Source of the DNA: Bacteroidota bacterium | GTDB taxonomy: Bacteria > Bacteroidota > Bacteroidia > Flavobacteriales_F > PHOS-HE28 | Assembly (NCBI GenBank): GCA_023428865.1 | Contig: JAEYWT010000338.1 | Location: 1-9,277, forward strand | Direction: 5' to 3' | DNA: 9,277 bases | Part shown: positions 1 through 6,090 of the stretch, in pieces | Numbering within the stretch: the first letter of the stretch is position 1 | Layout: each line of letters starts with the position of its first letter | The notes under the pieces: model-generated | Databases searched by the model: none | The model's input: only the letters and a program-made list of their open reading frames with translations | What the model was told of the DNA's origin: nothing | Program-made: the position numbers and the translations under genes

Positions 1-387
1 TTCATCGAAGATGTACAGTGCAGTGTGGGTGTGTTCCTGGACAAGGGGTACACTACAGCCGATCACGTATTGCTCCCCGTCTTCGCACCGGTGGATCTCT
101 TCCTGTTCAACTATGCCGAGCGTTTCATGCAACGTGCGAATGCGCATATCACCGTGTTGGATGCCGCAGGTCTCGTGGCGCGCGAACCATCGTTCAACGC
201 GGAAGCGCAACGGCTAACGAAAGTCGCCCCGGATAGGGTCACGATCATAGACCGTCGGATAGTTGATCAAGCCTTGCTACAACGGCATTCCCTCTTGCTG
301 ATCAGCTATGCCAGCTGGGCGCGGTTGGCCGCAAGCCGAAGTGTCTGGTTGGCGCAAGTGCCAAGTACCTTGATCCTAAAGGCGTGA
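1..387 (+). CDS. C-terminal fragment, possibly the cytosolic tail of a cation:proton antiporter
   Basis: The frame is open from base 1 and ends at TGA 385-387, so about 128 C-terminal residues are visible and the start lies outside the window. The visible part has no membrane segment. It reads as an alpha/beta domain: strand-like VLLPVFAP, a helix with FLFNYAERF, strand ITVLDAAGL, a variable stretch, VTIIDRR, SLLLISYASW, and a closing PSTLILKA. This alternation resembles the universal-stress-like tail of large Bacteroidota CPA2-type (Kef-like) antiporters, whose tails often begin with a 'GVF.DKG' phrase and end in 'PSTLILK'. That assignment is from memory of the family and is not proven by any catalytic motif. 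It converges on the DUF3037 gene with a 66-bp gap (388-453), in which I see no clear terminator. Confidence 0.45.
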   Translation, partial: FIEDVQCSVGVFLDKGYTTADHVLLPVFAPVDLFLFNYAERFMQRANAHITVLDAAGLVAREPSFNAEAQRLTKVAPDRVTIIDRRIVDQALLQRHSLLLISYASWARLAASRSVWLAQVPSTLILKA

Positions 388-453
388 AGCTGGCGACGGA
401 CCATTCGTGCCGAGCGGAGAATGCTGCGGAACGAAGCCTGGGACCACCAGCAC

Positions 454-837
454 TTAGGCCACTAGTTCTTCGAATAGCCTGTTCACTGTAGCATCCAGAT
501 CCTTGCACATGCCTGGGTGTGGCCTGGAAGGTTGCAGGGCACTACTGCGCACGGCGGTCAACCAACGGAACCGGGAGGCCGGGTCCAGAGCGGCGATCGG
601 TCCGGCAGTGGCATCACCATGAGCGATGCGCTCGAAGGCGTGCAGATGCTCATGTAGCTCTGCTATGTCCAGGTCGGTCTGGAAAGCAGCCAACCGCTTT
701 TCATCCAACTTGAAGCGCGCGCGGATGTAGTTGGCGTTCTTCGAGAAGAGCACGATGCCCACGTTGATGAACTCCTCACGCGGGAGCACGGGCACAAGCC
801 GCAGCACGGCATACTCATACACGTACGGCTCGGGCAT
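454..837 (-). CDS. DUF3037 family protein, partner of the HipA-like kinase
   Basis: The protein has 127 residues, a typical length for the DUF3037 family. It shows the family hallmarks: an N-terminal YEYAVLRLVP strand, the phrase REEFINVGIVLFSK, a central helical part, and a C-terminal RFRWLTAVRSSALQPSRPHPG segment followed by a short helix ending LFEELVA. It has no signal peptide or membrane segment, so it should be cytoplasmic. The ATG (835-837) lies inside the 3' end of the HipA-like kinase gene, a 23-bp overlap in a different frame, which suggests translational coupling. DUF3037 genes are commonly found beside small HipA-like kinases, so the pair probably acts together. The biochemical role of DUF3037 is unknown to me; a regulator or substrate of the kinase is only inference. 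Confidence 0.8.
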   Translation of the reverse strand: MPEPYVYEYAVLRLVPVLPREEFINVGIVLFSKNANYIRARFKLDEKRLAAFQTDLDIAELHEHLHAFERIAHGDATAGPIAALDPASRFRWLTAVRSSALQPSRPHPGMCKDLDATVNRLFEELVA

Positions 838-1600
838 GTTGTGCTTCTGCGGTGAATTCGGCTGAGCGTGTCAGCCGGCGTTGAAGGAACTGCTTGTAGA
901 TGGCGCGGATGCCATCCGGCCCCAGGTCGCTTTCGGGCCAATGCAACCACGCATCGGGCACCAGGTCCACGATGGCGTTGAGCACCGCTGGTGTAAGGCG
1001 CTTTCGGGCCAGCGCATCCACTTCTTCCAAGTGAGTGGCGTAGGGGAGGAGCACGTGGTCTTTCACCTGCTCGAAGGATCCGTCGGCATGGCGTTCCCAA
1101 TTATCCCAGGCATGGTGGAAGAACAGGCAAGAGCCATGGTCGATCAGCCAGAGCTCCTTGCGCCACATGAGGAGATTGGTGTTGCGCACGGTGCGGTCAA
1201 TATTGGTCAGGAGTGAATCGGACCAGACCACCCACGATGCTTCGAGTGGTGCGATGGGTTGCACAGCGGGATCGAAGGTGATGGCACCGGGCAGGAAATG
1301 GAGCGCCACGTTCACGCCGGTGCTTTTCTGCAGCAGTTCCTGGATCTCCTCGTCAGGCTCGGTTCTTCCGAAGGCGGCATCAAGCGTTGCGAACACCAGT
1401 TCGGGCACCCGCATACCTAATGCACGCGCCACTTCTCCTCCGATCAGCTCGGCGATGAGCGCTTTCGGTCCGTGGCCGTTCCCCAGGAACTTCACCACGT
1501 ACTTGAAGCCATCGTCGCTCTCCACCAGTCCGGGCAGCGAACCTCCTTCGCGCAGCGGCATCAGGTAGCGCGTTATCCGTACGTGGCGAAGTACTGGCAT
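815..1600 (-). CDS. Small HipA-like kinase family protein
   Basis: The protein has 261 residues, much shorter than classical HipA (about 440), and corresponds to the kinase core only. Visible kinase features in order are a Gly-rich segment near residues 18-25 (EGGSLPGL), a strand with the likely ATP-binding lysine K37 in KYVVKF, and the catalytic loop DSLLTNIDRTVRNTN. In that loop D135 and N140 match the D-x4-N of HipA (DGHAKN). A metal-binding D154 follows in LIDHGS. All the expected catalytic positions are present, so it is probably an active ATP-dependent kinase; the substrate is unknown. It is cytoplasmic and the first gene of a two-gene unit with DUF3037. No HipB-like helix-turn-helix antitoxin gene adjoins it, so a classical hipBA toxin-antitoxin role is not supported. 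The start is fixed by an ATG 2 nt after a TAACTTGCCC box. Confidence 0.8.
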   Translation of the reverse strand: MPVLRHVRITRYLMPLREGGSLPGLVESDDGFKYVVKFLGNGHGPKALIAELIGGEVARALGMRVPELVFATLDAAFGRTEPDEEIQELLQKSTGVNVALHFLPGAITFDPAVQPIAPLEASWVVWSDSLLTNIDRTVRNTNLLMWRKELWLIDHGSCLFFHHAWDNWERHADGSFEQVKDHVLLPYATHLEEVDALARKRLTPAVLNAIVDLVPDAWLHWPESDLGPDGIRAIYKQFLQRRLTRSAEFTAEAQHARAVRV

Positions 1601-1602
1601 GG

Positions 1603-1612
1603 GGGCAAGTTA
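1603..1612 (-). promoter_or_regulatory. Candidate -7 promoter box of the HipA-like/DUF3037 pair
   Basis: On the minus strand the sequence reads TAACTTGCCC, then 2 nt (CC), then the kinase ATG. It resembles the Bacteroidetes TAnnTTTG -7 element with one base fewer. Its distance to the ATG implies a leaderless or nearly leaderless mRNA. No clear TTG -33 box is visible. It is also the left arm of an inverted repeat whose right arm serves queG. Confidence 0.45.
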
Positions 1613-1633
1613 GTGGTGGCGGAGCCGACCAGT

Positions 1634-1643
1634 TAACTTGCCC
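1634..1643 (+). promoter_or_regulatory. Candidate -7 promoter box of queG
   Basis: TAACTTGCCC is followed by 2 nt (GC) and the queG ATG at 1646. It is an exact inverted copy of the box at 1603-1612 and has the same spacing to its start codon. It resembles the Bacteroidetes -7 consensus TAnnTTTG; no good TTG -33 element is seen at the usual distance. Confidence 0.45.
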
Positions 1644-1645
1644 GC

Positions 1646-2575
1646 ATGCATACCGCCGAGGAAAGATCGCGCATGGTGAAGGCGATGGCGCATGAGCTGG
1701 GTTTCCTGGCTTGTGGTATCGCGCGTGCGGAATTCCTGAGTGAAGAAGCGCCGCGCCTGGAGCAATGGCTGCGCGATGGGCGCAACGGCAGCATGGCCTA
1801 CATGGCCAACCACTTCGATAAGCGCCTTGATCCGCGCAAGTTGGTGGACGGCGCCCGTAGTGTGATCAGTCTAGCCTACAACTACCACACGCCTCCACAG
1901 CAGCTCGATACCTCGGCACCGAAGCTGAGCACGTATGCCTACGGTCGCGATTACCACAAGGTGGTGAAGCAGCGGTTGAAGCCACTGGTTGCTTACATCC
2001 ATGAACATTTCGGCGAGCTTGCCTTGCGCACCTTCGTGGATAGCGCCCCAGTGCTGGAGAAGGCGTGGGCACAACGCAGTGGTTTGGGCTGGGTGGGCAA
2101 GCACAGCAACATCATTCGGCAGGGTGTGGGGTCGTACTTCTTCCTGTGCGAGATCATCCTCGATCTGGACTTGGAACCCGACGCCCCTGTGGCGGACCAT
2201 TGCGGCACCTGCAGGCGCTGCATCGATGCCTGCCCTACCGATGCCATCACTCCGTACGCGGTGGATGGCAGCAAATGCATCAGCTACCTCACCATTGAGT
2301 TGAAAGATGCCATACCGCAGGAGTTCGCAGGCAAGCTCAACGACTGGACCTTTGGCTGCGACATCTGCCAGCAAGTGTGCCCCTGGAACCGTTTCAGCCG
2401 ACCACACGAAGAACCTCAGTTCTCACCGAGGCCCGAATTGATGGCTATGACGAAGGAGGAATGGCATGGCATGACCGAGGTGGTCTTCGATAAGCTGTTC
2501 GAAGGCAGCGCGGTGAAACGGACGAAATACGCTGGGCTGAGCCGGAACCTGCGCTTCCTGCGCGGCGAGGGCTAG
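1646..2575 (+). CDS. queG: Epoxyqueuosine reductase QueG
   Basis: QueG reduces epoxyqueuosine to queuosine in the wobble position of tRNAs with GUN anticodons, using cobalamin and two [4Fe-4S] clusters. The 309-residue length is typical. The N-terminal cobalamin-binding part carries GSMAYMANH (48-56) and FVDSAPVLEKAWA (130-142), with D132 at the position of the proposed catalytic acid, then GLGWVGKH. The ferredoxin-like part has CGTCRRCIDACP (C186, C189, C192, C196), C211 in SKCISYLTIE, and CDICQQVCPWN (C238, C241, C245), which supplies the ligands for two clusters. No residue that I would expect is missing. It is a cytoplasmic housekeeping tRNA-modification enzyme. The ATG at 1646 is supported by the promoter-like box immediately upstream. 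Its stop is 4 bp from that of the convergent small gene at 2580. Confidence 0.95.
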   Translation: MHTAEERSRMVKAMAHELGFLACGIARAEFLSEEAPRLEQWLRDGRNGSMAYMANHFDKRLDPRKLVDGARSVISLAYNYHTPPQQLDTSAPKLSTYAYGRDYHKVVKQRLKPLVAYIHEHFGELALRTFVDSAPVLEKAWAQRSGLGWVGKHSNIIRQGVGSYFFLCEIILDLDLEPDAPVADHCGTCRRCIDACPTDAITPYAVDGSKCISYLTIELKDAIPQEFAGKLNDWTFGCDICQQVCPWNRFSRPHEEPQFSPRPELMAMTKEEWHGMTEVVFDKLFEGSAVKRTKYAGLSRNLRFLRGEG

Positions 2576-2579
2576 CCGA

Positions 2580-2792
2580 TCAACTACGCATGGTGGTCTG
2601 GAACACTTCCACGATCACATCCTTGTAGATGTGGCCGAAGGTGGCCAAGCACCACGCTTTAAGAACGAGTTGATCGTGTTGCCCGAACCATCGGCGGGCT
2701 TTGATCAATTCCTTCTTGAAGAGCCGCTTATCGAAGCTGACTTTCTGGAGCACTTGTTTGCTGAACTCCATCATCTTCCTTCCCTGGTCCAT
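2580..2792 (-). CDS. Small conserved-looking hypothetical protein (about 70 aa)
   Basis: I do not know its function. From the ATG at 2790-2792 the product is 70 residues, basic and mainly helical, with phrases FSKQVLQKVSFDKRLFKKEL and LKAWCLATFGHIYKDVIVEVF. These resemble small uncharacterised Bacteroidota proteins, as I recall them, with no assigned domain. It has no signal peptide or membrane span. Start choice is uncertain: in-frame ATGs lie at 2795, 2792, 2774 and 2771, and the one at 2774 is preceded by a purine-rich GGGAAGGAAG that could serve as a ribosome binding site. A longer in-frame version from 2894 adds 34 residues of unlikely composition. It lies on the same strand as the Omp28-like gene but 154 bp downstream, probably with its own promoter. 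Confidence 0.6.
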   Translation of the reverse strand: MDQGRKMMEFSKQVLQKVSFDKRLFKKELIKARRWFGQHDQLVLKAWCLATFGHIYKDVIVEVFQTTMRS

Positions 2793-2890
2793 CATCACAG
2801 TTCGGCTTTTGAGAGGTTGAAGATAGTACGCTTGGCAAGGGGTAGGATGGTTTTCGGACCAACGGTTTTCAACGATCCCTCCTTGCGGTG

Positions 2891-2900
2891 GCAAGGTTAA
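2891..2900 (-). promoter_or_regulatory. Possible promoter box and small hairpin upstream of the 70-aa gene
   Basis: The minus strand reads TAACCTTGCC, a one-mismatch match to TAnnTTTG and close to the boxes before queG, tlpA and the kinase gene. Here it is about 100 nt before the ATG, so the transcript would have a leader. The box overlaps a perfect 6-bp inverted repeat (2881-2886 and 2891-2896, CCTTGC and GCAAGG, 4-nt loop). A run of seven C lies at 2907-2913. Confidence 0.25.
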
Positions 2901-2946
2901 CGCGAGCCCCCCCGGATCGGTACCCGGAATGTGCCAAAAAGTGTTG

Positions 2947-3801
2947 TCAGGGCTGGTACTTGCGTTCCTCGGCCTGCATCACTTCATCCGTTGTGGTGTT
3001 GTAAACATACGCTACCACGTAAAGGTTCGAGGTATTCCAGGCCGGGTTGAGCGTGTAGTTGTTCACGGTCACCTGCACACGCTCTCCAGCGCCTAAGGAA
3101 CCGGTGACCACCGGTTGGCCCCACGTATCGTTCAGAACAGCACGGAGCATGTGGCGGTGGTCGTAGTTCTCCACATCAGGTGGGGTCGCTTCAGAGTCGA
3201 GCTGCCAGTCCACCACGTGGTCCTCGATCAGGTAGATCACCAGGTTGTGGTCGCCTTGAACATCTTCCACGAGGTCCAAATTCACCTCGGTGCTGAGTAC
3301 GCCACCGGTTACGGAGATGCTCTCGATGTTCAGGTCGAACGCCGAAGGTTCGCCAGCGATCGCTGCTACGGCTGATCCCCAGCTGCCTTCGGAGACCACG
3401 ATACTGTTATCGAAGGGCTTGCGACTGACCAGTCCTGCGGGGTAGAAGGCCACCGGAAATGTCTGTACATAGGTATTACCAGCGGGAATTCGATGGTCCG
3501 TATCGTAGAACCCATCACCGATAGGGGCATACGGAGCCGCGAATCCACCTGCATGCACACCTACAAGAATGAGGTTCTCATTGAACAGATCATCCTTCAG
3601 GCTTTGTGCGATGCGTGCCGCTCGCGGACAATTGTTGCATCGATGTCCGGTGAGGTCTTCCAACAAGACCTTGCGCTGCACCACGGGTTGTACACCACCA
3701 CCGCCGTCGATGGTCGGAGGGGTGGGGTCGTCCACGTAGTTGCAGGCATTGAACCCAGCCGCCAGAGCAAGTAGTCCGGTGAGAGCAAAGGATCGACGCA
3801 T
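2947..3801 (-). CDS. Omp28-like lipoprotein with thioredoxin fold
   Basis: The product has 284 residues. An N-terminal hydrophobic signal ends at C20 (GFNAC), a relaxed lipobox of the sort Bacteroidota accept, so a lipoprotein is likely. A low-complexity linker with DGGGG follows. The thioredoxin-like domain then starts with VLLEDLTGHRCNNCP, placing the CxxC at C55/C58, and has a cis-proline candidate at P116 in QTFPVAFYPAG. The C-terminal half is beta-rich, with YDHRHMLRAVLND around residues 213-225, a phrase typical of the Omp28-related family. C20, C55 and C58 are the only cysteines. There is no T9SS sorting tail. It is the last gene of the tlpA-DUF6029-omp28 operon, 3 bp after the barrel gene. 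I infer an outer-membrane-anchored thiol-disulfide protein; the client is unknown. Confidence 0.85.
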   Translation of the reverse strand: MRRSFALTGLLALAAGFNACNYVDDPTPPTIDGGGGVQPVVQRKVLLEDLTGHRCNNCPRAARIAQSLKDDLFNENLILVGVHAGGFAAPYAPIGDGFYDTDHRIPAGNTYVQTFPVAFYPAGLVSRKPFDNSIVVSEGSWGSAVAAIAGEPSAFDLNIESISVTGGVLSTEVNLDLVEDVQGDHNLVIYLIEDHVVDWQLDSEATPPDVENYDHRHMLRAVLNDTWGQPVVTGSLGAGERVQVTVNNYTLNPAWNTSNLYVVAYVYNTTTDEVMQAEERKYQP

Positions 3802-3804
3802 GGC

Positions 3805-5508
3805 TTAGAACGTGCTAGTTACGGACAAGGTAAGACCATTGGCGGCGGGCACCTGCCTACAAACACCACCCACGCAGAAAATGCCTGCACGTTGTCGGCC
3901 ATAATTCACTTGGAAACGGTTGCCGCCACGGATGTAGCCTACCGAGCCGATGGGGTAGTGCAACTGCTTTTGCCCTTTGGCTTCAAGCTTCGCATCGCCG
4001 ATGTAGTTGTATTGGTCCATGGCGGCTACGAACCAGTGCGGACTGAAGGTGAGCTCGGCCAAGGCAGTGGCCCAGTTGCCTTGGTCCTGCTTGGTGCTCA
4101 AGTGCTGTAGCTCGAAGCGCAGGGAGTTCTTGTCGTTAAAATTGTGCAAGCCTTCGAGGATCACGATGTCCGCATGCACAGGGGGCTGTCCGGGTTTGCC
4201 TTGGATGATGTCAATATCGTACCACACGTTGAGGTAGGTAAGGGCGAACTCCCAATGGTCGCTTACCTTCTTGCGTATTTCAACGTTCATGTCCTGGAAA
4301 TAGCGGCGCTTGCCAGGGCTGAAGAAAGCCGTGCGATAACCGATGCGTGCCGTATCATCAACGGCGCTGAGCCGTGTGGTATCCAGGGCGTAGGCGACCG
4401 AGTAGTTCAGTGCCAACTTGGTGCCGTACTTGCCCCCAATCTTGGTGCCTTTCTTCCATTTGTAGAAGAGCTCGCCTTGTGTGGCCACTTCCCCGTTGGG
4501 CTGGGTGGCGTACGGGTACAGCGTGGCAGGCAGGTTGTAGGTGTGCTGCTTGGCAAGCGGTGGAAGGAAGTTGATGTTGAGGTCGAACGGTGTGGCTGCC
4601 GAACGATCGCTTTGGAAGAACATATTGTCGAAGGAGTGCGCCCCCACGGAAAGGCCGAACCCGCGTACGGAGTATGTGGCGTTCACCAGCAGGGCCTGGC
4701 CATCCTTGTAGATGAAGCCGTTCTTGTTATTGGGGTCGTTGATCTTGTAGGCGTATTCGGTGTAGAGGTTCCACTTCGGTGTGGTGAAGTTGGCGCGCAG
4801 GGCATAGGCACCCACGTTCTCCGGCAGTACGAGCGAAGGGTCGCGTTCCTCTTGGTACTTGCTCACGAAGCCGCCACCAAGGATCAGGTTGTTGGCACTG
4901 GTCCAGTTGGAGTCGAGCAGTTCGCTGAGGGAGACTTCCGCATCGATACCACGCACGATACCAGCTCCCTTCACCGCTTGGTTCACGAAGTTGAGGCGCT
5001 GTTGACCGATGAAGCCCTTGAGGTGGATGCCGCGCATGGGCATGTACTTCAGCCTGATCCCATCCATGGCATTGTCCACACCGAGGTAGCGTTCCTCGTA
5101 ACTGCGGAAGATCATGCCTTGGCCGAACTGCTCGAAGAAATTGCCTACCGTGACTTCCAGGTCGCTCTGCTTGTACTTGGCGTAACGATAGCCGATGCCG
5201 CTGCCAGAGTAGGGCACACCGGCTGGGTAGCCTGCAAGCGCGGGCGTGTAGCTCTCGAAACGTGTTCCAGCTTCGAAGGGGCCGTTCGTGTAGATCACGT
5301 TGGCCCAAGCGTTCGCGGCAAGGCGCTGGTTGGGTACCACCGCCCCGATGGCCGAGTCGACATTGTAATACTGTGCGTCGGTACTGAAGTTGCCGTGGAT
5401 CTGGCCACCTTCCTGAGCGGATAAGCTCAGGCTAAGGAGCGTGGCAGAGAGCAGCAGAAAGCGGCCGAGTTGATCGGCGCTGTGGTGGACCATGGTGTAA
5501 AGGTTCAC
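3805..5508 (-). CDS. DUF6029-type outer-membrane beta-barrel protein
   Basis: The product has 567 residues from a GTG start at 5506-5508, or 562 from the ATG at 5491-5493; both keep the signal peptide (RFLLLSATLLSLSLSAQ). The rest is a chain of amphipathic strands rich in aromatic and glycine residues and ends in the phenylalanine expected of a BAM-assembled barrel (SVTSTF). Recognisable family phrases include GNFFEQFGQGMIFRSYEER, with DNAMDGIRLKY shortly after. Only two cysteines occur, C545 and C550, in FCVGGVCRQVP near the C-terminus, and they could form a disulfide. The GTG overlaps the tlpA stop in a GTGA junction, which argues for coupled translation and for GTG as the real start. DUF6029 has no established function known to me. 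Placement between two CxxC proteins suggests that its folding or activity involves thiol exchange (inference). Confidence 0.85.
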   Translation of the reverse strand: MNLYTMVHHSADQLGRFLLLSATLLSLSLSAQEGGQIHGNFSTDAQYYNVDSAIGAVVPNQRLAANAWANVIYTNGPFEAGTRFESYTPALAGYPAGVPYSGSGIGYRYAKYKQSDLEVTVGNFFEQFGQGMIFRSYEERYLGVDNAMDGIRLKYMPMRGIHLKGFIGQQRLNFVNQAVKGAGIVRGIDAEVSLSELLDSNWTSANNLILGGGFVSKYQEERDPSLVLPENVGAYALRANFTTPKWNLYTEYAYKINDPNNKNGFIYKDGQALLVNATYSVRGFGLSVGAHSFDNMFFQSDRSAATPFDLNINFLPPLAKQHTYNLPATLYPYATQPNGEVATQGELFYKWKKGTKIGGKYGTKLALNYSVAYALDTTRLSAVDDTARIGYRTAFFSPGKRRYFQDMNVEIRKKVSDHWEFALTYLNVWYDIDIIQGKPGQPPVHADIVILEGLHNFNDKNSLRFELQHLSTKQDQGNWATALAELTFSPHWFVAAMDQYNYIGDAKLEAKGQKQLHYPIGSVGYIRGGNRFQVNYGRQRAGIFCVGGVCRQVPAANGLTLSVTSTF

Positions 5509-5999
5509 TTCTTACCGACAAGTTCGCGCACCTTCTGGTACAGTTCGTTCTCGTCGCCGGGTTCGTAGTTGTTGTGCTGGTAAACTACTTCCCCTTTGCC
5601 ATTCAATAGGAACGTGTGTGGCACATTGTTCACGTTGAGGGCACGTTTCAGATCACCGTTCGGATCAAGGTATACCTCGTAGTCCCAATCCTGTCCGTTC
5701 ACATATGGAGCCACGCGGGCCATGCTGCGGGCATCATCAATGGAAACGGCGATCAGCTTCACGCCGGTCTCTTTCTGCCATTGGTCATACTTGTCGGCGA
5801 TGGTGCTGAGCTCGCGTTTGCACGGTGCGCACCAGGTGGCCCAGAAATTCACGATCATGGGCTTGCCGTTGTTGTTCCAGGTCTTGGTGTCCACCTTCTT
5901 GCCGTCCATCGTTTGTAGGGTAACCGACGGAAGGGACATCTGCGCAGAGAGTAGAACGGGAAAGGCGAAGGTGGCGAGAGCGGAAATCAGGTTCTTCAT
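5505..5999 (-). CDS. TlpA-like periplasmic thioredoxin
   Basis: The product has 164 residues: a signal peptide (cleavage probably near SAQ, residues 18-20) and then a single TlpA/ResA-type thioredoxin domain. The active site WATWCAPCKRE gives C57 and C60, and the cis-proline is P127 in NVPHTFLL. The insert between them carries AVSIDDARSM. C57 and C60 are the only cysteines. Proteins of this family act in the periplasm, usually as reductants of specific disulfides. It is the first gene of a three-gene operon and overlaps the DUF6029 barrel gene by 4 bp, so that barrel or the downstream Omp28-like lipoprotein are the obvious candidate clients. The ATG is 2 nt after a TAATCTTGCCC box, which also fixes the start. 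Confidence 0.92.
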   Translation of the reverse strand: MKNLISALATFAFPVLLSAQMSLPSVTLQTMDGKKVDTKTWNNNGKPMIVNFWATWCAPCKRELSTIADKYDQWQKETGVKLIAVSIDDARSMARVAPYVNGQDWDYEVYLDPNGDLKRALNVNNVPHTFLLNGKGEVVYQHNNYEPGDENELYQKVRELVGKK

Positions 6000-6001
6000 G
6001 T

Positions 6002-6012
6002 GGGCAAGATTA
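6002..6012 (-). promoter_or_regulatory. Candidate -7 promoter box of the tlpA operon
   Basis: On the minus strand TAATCTTGCCC is followed by 2 nt (AC) and the tlpA ATG. TAATCTTG matches TAnnTTTG at 7 of 8 positions. The spacing to the ATG equals that at queG and the HipA-like gene. It lies directly after the terminator tail of the preceding gene, so the three-gene operon can be transcribed independently of the T9SS thioredoxin gene. No clear -33 TTG is present. Confidence 0.45.
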
Positions 6013-6015
6013 AGC

Positions 6016-6069
6016 GGAAAAGAGAAGGTCGGCGCCAGCTGATGCGAACATCGTACCGGACGCCGACCT
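6016..6069 (-). terminator. Intrinsic terminator after the T9SS thioredoxin gene
   Basis: A perfect 9-bp inverted repeat (AGGTCGGCG at 6026-6034, CGCCGACCT at 6061-6069) has a 26-nt loop. Read on the minus strand it is followed by the pyrimidine-rich tail TTCTCTTTT. It starts about 20 bp after the stop of the T9SS thioredoxin gene. The loop is longer than in most intrinsic terminators, so termination may be partial. Confidence 0.6.
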
Positions 6070-6090
6070 CCTAGAAGGATCCGCTTGCAA

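Noticed and set aside
388..453. Bidirectional terminator between the convergent 5' genes
   Set aside because: No stem longer than a few base pairs and no T-rich tail in either direction.
815..1600. Classical hipBA toxin-antitoxin locus
   Set aside because: There is no HipB-like helix-turn-helix gene, the kinase is only 261 residues, and the partner is DUF3037.
1871..2407. 178-codon open frame on the minus strand
   Set aside because: It is antisense to queG, and its composition follows from the queG codons.
2901..2946. Terminator for the Omp28-like gene
   Set aside because: Only a weak CCGG-based stem around GGTACC is visible, with no T tract in the right place.
4144..5424. 426-codon open frame on the plus strand
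   Set aside because: It lies wholly antisense to the DUF6029 barrel, has no recognisable domain or signal, and is explained by the codon bias of the opposite strand.
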